From Paraescarpia echinospica (taxonomy: Eukaryota; Annelida; Polychaeta; Sabellida; Siboglinidae), in NCBI GenBank assembly GCA_020002185.1, contig CM034533.1:48644346-48708345 (forward strand): a stretch of 64,000 bases of DNA. The letters run 5' to 3'. The notes beneath the pieces were generated by a model that saw only the letters and a list, made by a program, of their open reading frames with translations, was not told the DNA's origin and did no database searches. The position numbers and the translations under genes were made by a program. Below, in pieces: positions 52,983-62,934 of the stretch (position 1 is the stretch's first letter; every line of letters begins with the position of its first letter).

Positions 52983-53761
52983 CACACACAAACAACAACA
53001 TTGTAGTGTTATAATAATGATAATAATGCCTGTTCTTGATTTAGCACTTTTTAAAGTAAATCATTACCTACCACAGCGCTTCACAGTTAAAATAATAATA
53101 AAGATAATTGCTACTATTTTGTTGAAGTACGTTTTTCCATTGTACTATGTAGTGACAGTTACTGTATCAGATCAAGGTGTATTTCTCCAAGCCACATTTT
53201 TGAATTTGATATGTATGAATGCAGATGTTTTTTTCACTTGTGTCATGTATATATATGTATTGGCGACCATGTTAACGTTTTGTCTGATTATAAGAAAACG
53301 TGACCTACAAGAATTCTTATACTTCTCACCTGTTGTTATCATCATCTCGTTGACATGCTGGTCGAGTTTAGTCAAAATCTCTTATTTCTAGCTCTCATAA
53401 AATGCCTGTATGTGTGACACCCATCAATATTTACGAATGCCGGCAAGCATTACTCCGCCAAAGGGTCAAACAGACAAATTGTTGCCAAATATCCTTCCAC
53501 TTATTCATATCATCTAGAAATCCACCATTTTACAGTCAACACCTTCTACACAATCACACCTGGAAATCTGACTACTCAAATGCATTTATGTCAGAGGAGG
53601 TGAATTTTGTAAAAAAAATCATTTCTCAAAAATACACTGCACTTTTTTCATCTGTAATGAAACAGGAAGTCTAACTGTATCGTGAGCCCTTCATACACAC
53701 TGTGTAGCACTTTATGTAATTTACCAGTTAATGGGTTGATGTGTCTGTTTGTTGAAGACAG
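52803..53761. other. Intron, with CACG and CT simple repeats
   Basis: CT-rich and (CACG)n tracts lie at about 52900-52995. The plus-strand ORF at 52810-53391 runs through these and has no helicase similarity; I regard it as spurious. Confidence 0.5.
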
Positions 53762-53824
53762 CAGCCATGACAACAAGGCTCTGTCCTGTACTGGCATTAT
53801 GCTGACGTGGCTACAAAGTGACTC
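53762..53824 (+). pseudogene. DHX36: DHX36-like helicase, CTTG..WLQSD exon
   Basis: The acceptor is a CAGCAG tandem (53761 or 53764), the donor GTGAGT. The phase-2 join gives SHDNKALSCTGIMLTWLQSD. Family members have C-T-T-G here; one Thr codon is missing. The match to the TGIILQWLQSD segment is the strongest pointer to DHX36. Confidence 0.65.
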
Positions 53825-54836
53825 GTGAGTCATCCTTTAGTGTCTAGTGAAGCCCACGGATCATTTCTTTAAGTTAATGAGCTCTTTAGGAAAATCTTTT
53901 ATTAAAAAAACAAAAACAGCCACTATTATATGACAGAGGACACTACTTCCATGACACACCACCAGTGACAGTGTCCTGCCTGCTCGTGCTCGTGTTGATA
54001 GAATCCAGATCACTGTTGAGGAGTGGATTTGATTTTAAAGAACAAAATTGGCCTGATGAGCTCTTTAGAATCTTAATGAAGCGGGCCCTGGTCATCCCAG
54101 AGTGATGGAGATAACAATGAATCATTGAATATTTTAGCGAGAAAAAGATGTGAACAATTACAGGACTCTGCTGACCAGTTTGCTTTTAGTTGAAAGATGT
54201 CACAAGGGCAGTATACTGCACACGTCCGAGTGTTATTTCATCTTTGTCAGTCCAAGCAAAATATATATTTATATTGAAAAATATGTGAGAAAAAATATAC
54301 AGCATTTAACTAGTACCTCCAGCCAGTTAGCTTCCCATCTGAGAGACACATTATTGTTAAGAACTGTACTCTCGCTATACCAAAGACTTCTGTTTGCCAT
54401 CTATATCTAAATTAAGTTACAATTAAAACTGGGAAAGTCATAATAAAGTATTTGAAATGATTGCTTCATATATATACCTCTAGGTATGATAATTGTAAAT
54501 GTAGATGTAACAGATGGTTGTATCAGTGCATGAATAGAGGAACTTGTGGAAGACAAAACACAATCAAGTTAACTAAATTTAGTACAATATTTAGTCAATA
54601 TTATGCTCCATAATGTTGACAAATAAGTACACCAGTCCTTTTCCAGCTTACGTCACATGACAACTGTCATGTGATCTGTAACTTCATTCTGCTGAAGAAG
54701 ACCGCTGGATGCGGTTGAAATGTGCACAATAGAATCAAAGTTCCTTGTAAGGTAATCAGGTCTAACATTCACAACTAAGAAACAGATCATCAGTCCATTC
54801 AAGGAAGTACACATTGGTTTGGTTGGCTGTCACCAG
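53825..54836. other. Intron, no feature
   Basis: AT-rich intronic sequence without supported features. Confidence 0.4.
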
Positions 54837-55010
54837 GTGGCTGTCGAGGACGTCACGTGTGATCCTCGATGAGATCCAAGATGAGATCCACGAGTGAAAC
54901 TTGCAGTCGGACTTCCTCGTGATCACCTTGAAGGAGTTGACAGATGGACGGCCAGACCACAAACTTGACGAGTGCCACGCTCAACGCACACATGTTCTCT
55001 AAGTATTTTA
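54837..55010 (+). pseudogene. DHX36: DHX36-like helicase, DEIH-box exon with lesions
   Basis: Runs from CACCAG to TATTTTA before GTAAGTGAG. It encodes RVILDEIQDEIHE, stop, NLQSDFLVITLKELTDGRPD, then in a shifted frame TSATLNAHMFSKYF. Three lesions are visible. A 12-bp tandem duplication (54868-54891) doubles the DEIH box. TGA at 54895-54897 stands where HERNLQSD has Arg. A frameshift lies between HKL and SAT (about 54964). Splice signals are intact. Confidence 0.7.
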
Positions 55011-56009
55011 GTAAGTGAGTGTTCTCTTGATACTTCAGTAAGTGTCTATTCTCTCAGTACTTCTGTAAATGACTGTTACCTTGGTACTTCCACAAGTGGC
55101 TGTTCTCAGTACTTTAGTAAGTAAATGTTCTCTGGGTACTTTAGTGACTGTTCTCTCGATACTTCAGTAAGTGACTGTTCTCTCTATACTTCAGTAAGTA
55201 AATGTTCTCTTGGTACTTCAGTGACTGTTCTCTCGGTACTTCAGTAAGTGACTGTTCTCTCTATACTTCAGTAAGTGAATATACTCTTGATACTTTAGTG
55301 ACTGTTCTCTATACTTCAGTAAGTGAATATACTCTTGGTACTTCAGTGACTGTTCTCTCTATACTTCAGTAAGTGAATATACTCTTGGTACGTCAGTGAC
55401 TGTTCTCTCGGTACTTCAGTAAGTGACTGTTCTCAGTACTTCAGTAAGTGACTGTTCTCTCTATACTTCAGTAAGTGAATATTCTCTTGGTACTTTAGTG
55501 ACTGTTCTCTCGGTACTTCAGTAAGTGACTGTTCTCTCTATACTTCAGTAAGTGAATATTCTCTTGGTACTTTAGTGACTGTTCTCTCGGTACTTCAGTA
55601 AGTGACTGTTCTTTCGGTACTTCAGTAAGTGACTGTTCTCTCTATACTTCAGTAGGTGAATATTCTCTTGGTACTTTAGTGCTGTTCTCTCGGTACTTCA
55701 GTAAGTGACTGTTCTCTCAGTACTTCAGTAAGTGACTGTTCTCTCTATACTTCTGTAAGTGAATATACTCTTGGTACTTCAGTGACTGTTCTCTCGGTAC
55801 TTCAGTAAGTGACTGTTCTCTCTATACTTCAGTAAGTGAATATTCTCTTGGTACTTTAGTGACTGTTCTCTTGGTACTTCAGTAAGTGACTGTTCTCTCA
55901 GTACTTCAGTAAGGGACTGTTCTCTCTATACTTCATTAAGTGAATGTTCTCTTGGTACTTCAGTAACTGTTCTCTCGTTATTTCAGTAAGTGACTGTTCT
56001 CTCAGTACT
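54985..56009. repeat. 27-bp minisatellite grown from the exon donor, running into the gap
   Basis: About 37 copies of a unit near TGTTCTCTCGGTACTTCA then GTAAGTGAC. The first copy is the end of the helicase exon with its donor (TGTTCTCTAAGTATTTTA then GTAAGTGAG). Nearly every copy keeps GTAAGTG. Confidence 0.95.
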
Positions 56010-57009
56010 NNNNNNNNNNNNNNNNNNNNNNNNNNNNNNNNNNNNNNNNNNNNNNNNNNNNNNNNNNNNNNNNNNNNNNNNNNNNNNNNNNNNNNNNNNN
56101 NNNNNNNNNNNNNNNNNNNNNNNNNNNNNNNNNNNNNNNNNNNNNNNNNNNNNNNNNNNNNNNNNNNNNNNNNNNNNNNNNNNNNNNNNNNNNNNNNNNN
56201 NNNNNNNNNNNNNNNNNNNNNNNNNNNNNNNNNNNNNNNNNNNNNNNNNNNNNNNNNNNNNNNNNNNNNNNNNNNNNNNNNNNNNNNNNNNNNNNNNNNN
56301 NNNNNNNNNNNNNNNNNNNNNNNNNNNNNNNNNNNNNNNNNNNNNNNNNNNNNNNNNNNNNNNNNNNNNNNNNNNNNNNNNNNNNNNNNNNNNNNNNNNN
56401 NNNNNNNNNNNNNNNNNNNNNNNNNNNNNNNNNNNNNNNNNNNNNNNNNNNNNNNNNNNNNNNNNNNNNNNNNNNNNNNNNNNNNNNNNNNNNNNNNNNN
56501 NNNNNNNNNNNNNNNNNNNNNNNNNNNNNNNNNNNNNNNNNNNNNNNNNNNNNNNNNNNNNNNNNNNNNNNNNNNNNNNNNNNNNNNNNNNNNNNNNNNN
56601 NNNNNNNNNNNNNNNNNNNNNNNNNNNNNNNNNNNNNNNNNNNNNNNNNNNNNNNNNNNNNNNNNNNNNNNNNNNNNNNNNNNNNNNNNNNNNNNNNNNN
56701 NNNNNNNNNNNNNNNNNNNNNNNNNNNNNNNNNNNNNNNNNNNNNNNNNNNNNNNNNNNNNNNNNNNNNNNNNNNNNNNNNNNNNNNNNNNNNNNNNNNN
56801 NNNNNNNNNNNNNNNNNNNNNNNNNNNNNNNNNNNNNNNNNNNNNNNNNNNNNNNNNNNNNNNNNNNNNNNNNNNNNNNNNNNNNNNNNNNNNNNNNNNN
56901 NNNNNNNNNNNNNNNNNNNNNNNNNNNNNNNNNNNNNNNNNNNNNNNNNNNNNNNNNNNNNNNNNNNNNNNNNNNNNNNNNNNNNNNNNNNNNNNNNNNN
57001 NNNNNNNNN
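56010..57009. other. Assembly gap, exactly 1,000 N
   Basis: All bases are N. The round length suggests an arbitrary placeholder. The gap opens inside the 27-bp array, which probably caused it. Confidence 1.
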
Positions 57010-57574
57010 GAAAACTAGTGTATATACCGTGCTTCCAACGATTCTGGTCTTTCCTTTTTCGACTCTCGAGAAGGTCGTATCGTATCTTATCGCTCGCACT
57101 ATTTGAAAATATGGAATTGTTACGTTGAAAAGACGGCTGCTTCATATACATGTTTTCCATTAAAAGAAGCGATACCTCATACGAGTCCTATGGTCGCTTC
57201 GTTGGACGTGAATCCGAACAGTTGATCGTCTCTTGACATGAAGGTATGTGATGTTTGGTACCTCATTGAATGAAGTCCTGTCAGGTGGTTGTCCTTACAT
57301 GTTATTGACATAGTCGTTTTCGATCGTAGCAGTTTTCAAATTCGCTTGCTATGGTCGTGTGACGTGGTAATCTGGATTATCCACTAGGTGTCCTACGCCG
57401 TAGCGACGTGGTAACCGGAAGTCACTTGACTGTCATGGCGGCCTTACTAGGATGCTACATGCCGAAGTATAAACGTAGCAATTCTGAAGTTATTTGACTG
57501 TCATGGCGACCTGACATGGCGGCCTCTACGCTTCCGCTATTCTCAACGAATATGTGTGTCAACGAATAGAGAAC
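57010..57574. other. No gene seen
   Basis: Unique-looking sequence after the gap. Two copies of GTCATGGCGGCC/GTCATGGCGACC lie near 57431 and 57500. No helicase exon was recognised. Confidence 0.35.
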
Positions 57575-58520
57575 TATCATGTTCGATAGATGGCTATACT
57601 CTGACTAATTACATTGGTGTCCGTTGAGTGGCGCCGGAAACCATGATGGTCACCTCTTTGAATGGCTCGTGGCGTATCTCTTGTCTCGTCCGTACTCTCG
57701 TGTGATGTGTCATCCGTAGTCTCGTAGCATATCTCTTGTCTCGTCCGTACTCTCGTGTGATGTGTCATCCGTAGTCTCGGTCATAGTCTCGTGACATATC
57801 TCGGCCATAGTCTCGTGACATATCTCGGTCATAGTCTCGTATCTTGTCTCGTCGGTACTCTCGTGTGACTTGGCATACGAAGTCTCGTGTGATGTGTCAT
57901 CCGTAGTCTCGTGTGATGTGTCATCCGTAGTCTCGTAGCATATCTCTTGTCTCGTCCGTACTCTCGTGTGATGTGTCATCCGTAGTCTCGGCCATAGTCT
58001 CGTGACATATCTCGGTCATAGTCTCGTGACATATTTCGGCCATAGTCTCGTGACATATCTCGGACATAGTCTCGTCTCTTGTCTCGTCAGTACTCTCGTG
58101 TGATGTGGCATCCGTAGTCTCGTGTGGTGTGACATCCGTAGTCTCGTGTGATGTGACATCCGTAGTCTCGTGTGATGTGACATCCGTAGTCTCGTGGTAT
58201 ACTCGTGATATATCTCGGCCATAGTCTCGTGTGATGTGTCATCCGTAATCTCGTGACATATCTCGGCCATAGTTTCGTCTCTTGTCTCGTGTGACGTGTC
58301 ATCCGAAGTCTCGTGCCATATCTCGGTCATAGTCTCGGGTGATGTGTCTAGTTGAGCTAAGTTCAATTCGTTTGACACGTGTTAGTCAAAGTGTAGTGTT
58401 TCGTTTGCTTGACTAGTTGATCTGAGTTCAATTTGTGTCACGTGTTAGTCAAAGTGTAGTGTTTCGTTTGTACAACTCGTGTCTATAGACCGTACTCTCG
58501 TGTGATGTGTCATCCATAGT
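57575..58520. repeat. Minisatellite (CATCCGTAGTCTCGTGTGATGTGT-like), block 1
   Basis: Mixed tandem units of about 22-24 bp (GTCTCGTGACATATCTCGG, GTCTCGTGTGATGTGTCATC) with occasional CTCTTGTCTCGTC. At about 58350-58480 units of the 63-bp array found at 59960-61010 are interspersed. Long minus-strand ORFs rich in Thr/Asp/His are by-products. Confidence 0.9.
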
Positions 58521-58544
58521 CTCGTGACATATCTCGGTCATAGT

Positions 58545-59050
58545 CTCTATTTGCTTTGCTTTGCTTTGATAACCCGTCTATTTGCTTTTCTTTGCTTTGC
58601 TTTGATAACCCGTCTATTTGCTTTGCTTTATTTTGAGAATTGGGTTCATTTGCTTCGTTTTGCTTTGATAACCCATCTATTTGCTTTGCTTTGCTTTTGC
58701 TTCAGAAGCTAAATCTCACGCGATAACCTGTCTATTTGCTTTGCTTTGTTTCTGCTTCAGCCAAATCCACGCGATAACCCGTCTATTTCCAGTTTTCTAT
58801 TTTGCTTATTTCAGCTAAATCCACGCGATAACCCGTTCATTTGCTTTGCTTTGGTTTCGAAGCAAATCCCACGCGATAACACGTCCATTTGTTTCGGTTT
58901 CTTGTTTTATTTCCGAAGCAAATCCTCACGCCAGATAACATCAGTCCATTTGCTTTGGTTTCTGCTTTGCTTCCTCTGAAGCAACTCACGCGATAACATC
59001 ATTCATCTGCTTCGGCTTTGCTTTGCTTCTGAAGCTAATCTCACGCGATA
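58545..59050. repeat. Repeat with TTTGCTTTGCTTTG and CACGCGATAACCCGT
   Basis: Around nine irregular units, each with a (TTTGC)n-rich part and a CACGCGATAAC part. Confidence 0.85.
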
Positions 59051-59056
59051 ACACGT

Positions 59057-59275
59057 CTATTGTGGTGGAATTGTGGTGGTGGTGGTGGAATCTCACGCGA
59101 TAACACGTCTATTGTGGTGGAATTGTGGTGGTGGTGGTGGAATCTCACGCGATAACACGTCTATTGTGGTGGAATTGTGGTGGTGGTGGTGGAATCTCAC
59201 GCGATAACCCGTCTATTGTGGTGGAATTGTCGTGGTGGTGGTGGAATCTCACGCGATAACCCGTCTATTGTGATG
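59057..59275. repeat. 52-bp tandem repeat (CTATTGTGGTGGAATTGTGG)
   Basis: Four full copies and a partial one with exact 52 bp spacing (59057, 59109, 59161, 59213), sharing the CACGCGATAAC segment with the preceding array. Confidence 0.9.
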
Positions 59276-59955
59276 TATCTCGTCCATAGTCTCGTCTCTT
59301 GCCTCGTCGTAGTCTCGTGACATATCTCGGCCATAGTCTCGTGTGATGTGTCATCCGTAGTCTCGTGACATATCTCGGTCATAGTCTCGTCTCTTGTCTC
59401 GTCGGTGCTCTCGTGTAACGTGACCTCCGTAGTCTCGTGACATATCTCGGTACTCTCGTGTGATGTGTCATCCGTAGTCTCGTGTGATGTATCATCCGTA
59501 GTCTCGTAACATATCTCGGCCATAGTCTCGTCTCTTGTCTCGTCCGTACTCTCGTGTGATATATAATAGTTGGTCTAAGTTCAATTCGTGACACGTGTTG
59601 GTCAAAGCATAGTGTTTCGTTTGTATAACTCGTGTCTCGTCGGTACTCTCGTGTGATGTGTCATCCGTAGTCTCGTGTGATCCGAAGTCTCGTGAAATAT
59701 CTCGGCCATAGTCTCGTGTGATGTGTCATCCGTAGTCTCGTGACATATATCGGTCATAGTCTCGTCTCTTGTCTCGTCGGTACTCTCGTGTGACGTGTCA
59801 TCCGAAGTCGCGTGTGATGTGTCATCCGTAGTCTCGTGACATATCTCGGTCATAGTCACGTCTCTTGTCTCGTCGGGACTCTCGTGTGACGTGTCATCCT
59901 TAGTCTCGTGACATATCTCGGACATAGTCTCGTGTGATGTGTCTAGTTGATCTAA
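59276..59955. repeat. Minisatellite (CATCCGTAGTCTCGTG-like), block 2
   Basis: Second block of the same unit family as 57575-58520. Confidence 0.9.
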
Positions 59956-61010
59956 GTTCAATTCATGACACGTGTTGGTCAAAGCATAGTGTTTCGTTTT
60001 CGTGACACGTGTTGGTCAAAGCATAGTGTTTCGTTTGTCCAACTAGTTGATCTAAGGCCAATTCGTGATACGTGTTGGTCAAAGCATAGTGTTTCGTTTG
60101 TGCAACTAGTTGATCTGAGTTCAATTCGAGACACGTGTTGGTCAAAGCATAGTGTTTCGTTTGCCCAACTAGTTGATCTAAGTCCAATTCGTGATACGTG
60201 TTGGTCAAAGCATAGTGTTTCGTTTGTGCAACTAGTTGATCTGAGTTCAATTCGAGACACGTGTTGGTCAAAGCATAGTGTTTCGTTTGTCCAACTAGTT
60301 GATCTAAGTCCAATTCGTGATACGTGTTGGTCAAAGCATAGTGTTTCGTTTGTGCAACTAGTTGGTCTGAGTTCAATTCGTGACACGTGTTGGTCAAAGC
60401 ATAGTGTTTCGTTTGTCCAACTAGTTGATCTAAGTCCAATTCGTGACACGTGTTGGTCAAAGCATAGTGTTTCGTTTGTACAACTAGTTGGTCTGAGTTC
60501 AATTTGTGCAGCGTAATCGGTTAAGTTTCTGTTTCGTTTGCGCAACTAGTTGGTCTGAGTTCAATGTTCGATTCGTTCAGCGTGTTGGTCAAAGCATAGT
60601 GTTTCGTTTGTGTGACTAGTTGATCTGAGTTCAATTTGTGACATGTGTTGGTCAAAGAATAGTGTTTCGTTTGTCCAACTAGTAGGTCTGAGTTCAATTC
60701 GTGCAGTGTAATCGGTTAAGTTTCTGTTTCGTTTACGCAACTAGTTGATCTGAGTTCGATTCGTGTCGTGTGTTGGTCAAAGCATAGTGTTTCGTTTGCA
60801 CCACTAGTTGGTCTGAGTTCAATTTTTGCAGCGTAATCGGTTAAGTTTCTGTTTCGTTTACGCAACTAGTTGGTCTGAGTTCAATTTGTGCAGCGTAATC
60901 GGTTAAGTTTCTGTTTCGTTTACGCAACTAGTTGGTCTGAGTCCGATTCGTGCCGTGTGTTGGTCAAAGCATAGTGTTTCGTTTGCACCACTAGTTGGTC
61001 TGAGTACATT
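59956..61010. repeat. 63-bp minisatellite related to the neighbouring zinc-finger exon
   Basis: About 16 copies of a unit near 63 bp (GTTGGTCAAAGCATAGTGTT, TCGTTTGTCCAACTAGTTG, ATCTGAGTTCAATTCGTGAC). As 63 is a multiple of 3, ORFs of 179-188 codons stay open in several frames; I do not regard them as genes. Parts of the unit match coding exon sequence at about 61310 and 61432. Confidence 0.9.
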
Positions 61011-61014
61011 AACA

Positions 61015-61150
61015 TCTCTGTACTGAACTACACAGACATGAGTGGTTAACATATCTGTACTGAACTACACAGACATAAGTGGCTATCATCTCTACTGAAC
61101 TACACAGACATAAGTGGCTATCATCTCTACTGAACTACACAGACATACTT
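61015..61150. repeat. 35-bp tandem repeat (CTGAACTACACAGACATAAG)
   Basis: Four copies. The stretch from here to 61233 has no other feature. Confidence 0.85.
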
Positions 61151-61259
61151 GTGAAGTGTAAGACTATTAGTAAGGTTCCCAACATATGCTTTGCATTACA
61201 CTATGAAAAAGACACAAGATGAGGTTTGCACAGTTTATTCGTGAACAACACAAACGTAT

Positions 61260-61621
61260 TTACATGTCACGCTCCATAACTGCAAGAACCATATGTTTCA
61301 TAGTGTTTCGCCACTGTTTCGAAACGGATTCTTGCAACCAAGTATTGATATTACACAACTGTTCGACTGTCACGTCGGATAGTTTCACACCTGCGTCTAA
61401 CAAAAACACTCAAACAGTCTTTCACCATCTAATTGGTCTGAGTTCATGGACGTGATGTGTGATTCGAGGATGACGTTAGGCATAGTACTATCGTGGTACA
61501 ACTGTGATGGTGGTCGGTTGACAGATGGTGATGCTGAAGATGACAGTGACCGTCGACGTTTTCGTGACGCAGAGGTAGTTGGAACACTGTCAGCAGTAGC
61601 GATGCCCTCCTTTTCTTGTCG
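61260..61621 (-). CDS. Zinc-finger protein gene, exon 2 (probable frameshift)
   Basis: Follows TGTTTCAG and joins exon 1 in phase 0. It encodes RQEKEGIATADSVPTTSASR, KRRRSLSSSASPSVN and on to SDQLDGERLFECFC, then TAG at 61397-61399. One base off, the sequence stays open and protein-like to TAA at 61260-61262 (LSDVTVEQLCNINTWLQESV then SKQWRNTMKHMVLAVMERDM). A one-base loss near 61405 probably separates the true C-terminus. AATAAA on this strand is at 61234-61239. Confidence 0.5.
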
Positions 61622-61762
61622 CTGAAACAGTAACGAGATGAGCTTAGTAATGAATGGTCAACTGATATGTATAAGAAAAAATATAATATTATGGTCTTTT
61701 GAAAAATGTTCTAACAAAATGACATGAATAACATTTGAACACTATGATAAATTGAAACTTAC

Positions 61763-62161
61763 TATTATCTCTTCAAGTTGTTCTTTACGTCGCCGCTGTT
61801 TATCTTGCTTCCTTTGACAGCAGCCCTGCTTCACATGAGCGGACCGATTCGCTTTATACTTGAAGGTACTGCCACACATACAGCAAGTATAACGAGACAA
61901 CAGCTTCTGACGCTTCGTCGGAGGTGACGATGTCAGGTTGATGGTTGGGTTGATTGCCGGAGCTGATGACAGAGACGAAATTGGTTTGATCGGCGAACTG
62001 GTCGTCAAACTGGTCGTCGGACTGGTCGTTGAACTGGTCGTTGGTTGTTGGTCCGGGTTGATTGTTGGGGTCGAGAGGTCGAGTGGTCCCGTAGCCGGAG
62101 AAGGCTGCGCCTTCGGTAGCAAAATCCCTTGTCGGACGTTATCACTAGTCATGTTGTTCAT
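61763..62161 (-). CDS. Zinc-finger protein gene with PLDLS motif, exon 1
   Basis: ATG at 62161, 133 codons, ending ATAATA before GTAAGT. The order of parts is: a short start (MNNMTSDNVRQGILLPK), GPLDLSTP (a PxDLS motif, known to recruit the CtBP co-repressor), a long Thr/Ser/Pro linker, KRQK and a single C2H2/C2HC-like finger (YTCCMCGSTFKYKANRSAHV then KQGC), and a basic helical tail. A nuclear transcription regulator is a reasonable guess; I do not recognise the family. Confidence 0.55.
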
Positions 62162-62263
62162 CTTCCAAAATGTAAGATATAATGACCACAACAAACAGAC
62201 GCAGGTCTTTTATAACAGTTCGACAGAACATAAAGGTCACGTGGTCGTGCCGAACGAACATTT
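62162..62263. other. Upstream flank of the zinc-finger gene
   Basis: Short presumptive promoter and 5' UTR region. No clear TATA box. Confidence 0.3.
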
Positions 62264-62818
62264 GTCCACTAGGGGATGATGTTTGTAGTTCGTGATGTAT
62301 CCGTCAGGGGGCTCTATTGCACGCAAGCGTGCAAGAGACACGAATATTTGCAGTACTCGAACATATAGTTCATAACTTGTCCATCAGATGGCACCACTTG
62401 CATAATTAGTCCCGAAAAATTCCGCTAGGTGGCGATATATAGTTTTGGCGGGAAATATTTTAGTTCACCAGCTATCCGACAGGGGCGCTTTTTAAGTTTT
62501 GGCGGGAGATATTTTAGTCGCGAAAAATTCCGCTAGGTGGCGCTATCTAGTTTTGGCGGGAAATATTTCAGTTCACCAAATATCCGCCAGGGGCGCTACT
62601 TTGGTTTCACCAACTATCCGTCAGGGGGCGCTGTTCTAAATATTTTAGTAGCGAAAAATTCCGCTAGGTGGCGCTATTTTGGTTTTGGAGGGGAATAATT
62701 AGTTCACCAACTATCCGACAGGGGGCGCGGTTATATTTTTGGCGGGAATATTTTAGTTCCGAAAAAATCCGCTAGGCGGCGTGCCATTCTAGTTCCGAAA
62801 AATTCCGGTAGGGGGCGC
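62264..62818 (+). promoter_or_regulatory. Cluster of 12 CTCF-like motifs in one orientation
   Basis: Matches or near-matches to the CTCF core (CC..YAGRKGGCRC) start at about 62263, 62300, 62381, 62421, 62476, 62530, 62584, 62618, 62660, 62715, 62769 and 62805. Examples are CCGCTAGGTGGCGCTA, CCGACAGGGGGCGC and CCATCAGATGGCACC. They alternate with TTTTGGCGGGAAATATTTTA and AGTTCACCAACTAT, so the cluster is also a diverged tandem repeat. Confidence 0.6.
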
Positions 62819-62934
62819 CACGTGACCTGACCTACATCCGGGTACTTGACCTTGACCTACATCCGGGTACTGTTGCACTTGCACTTGCACCGCGGCGCGA
62901 CACCTGCGCGCGGTAAGGGACCTCCTTTACTACT

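Noticed and set aside
52810..53391. 193-codon plus-strand ORF after the helicase exon
   Set aside because: It runs through CT and CACG simple repeats in an intron and lacks helicase similarity.
55898..57160. ORFs of 342-420 codons
   Set aside because: They consist almost entirely of N from the assembly gap.
57577..59982. Minus-strand ORFs rich in Thr/Asp/His (ETTDDTSHES-like)
   Set aside because: They are translations of a minisatellite with no unique sequence.
59963..60545. Overlapping ORFs of 179-188 codons on both strands
   Set aside because: They run through a 63-bp tandem repeat whose length is a multiple of three, so frames without stops stay open by arithmetic.
57575..61010. CRISPR-like appearance of repeated units
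   Set aside because: There are no unique spacers of even length between conserved repeats; this is ordinary eukaryotic satellite DNA.
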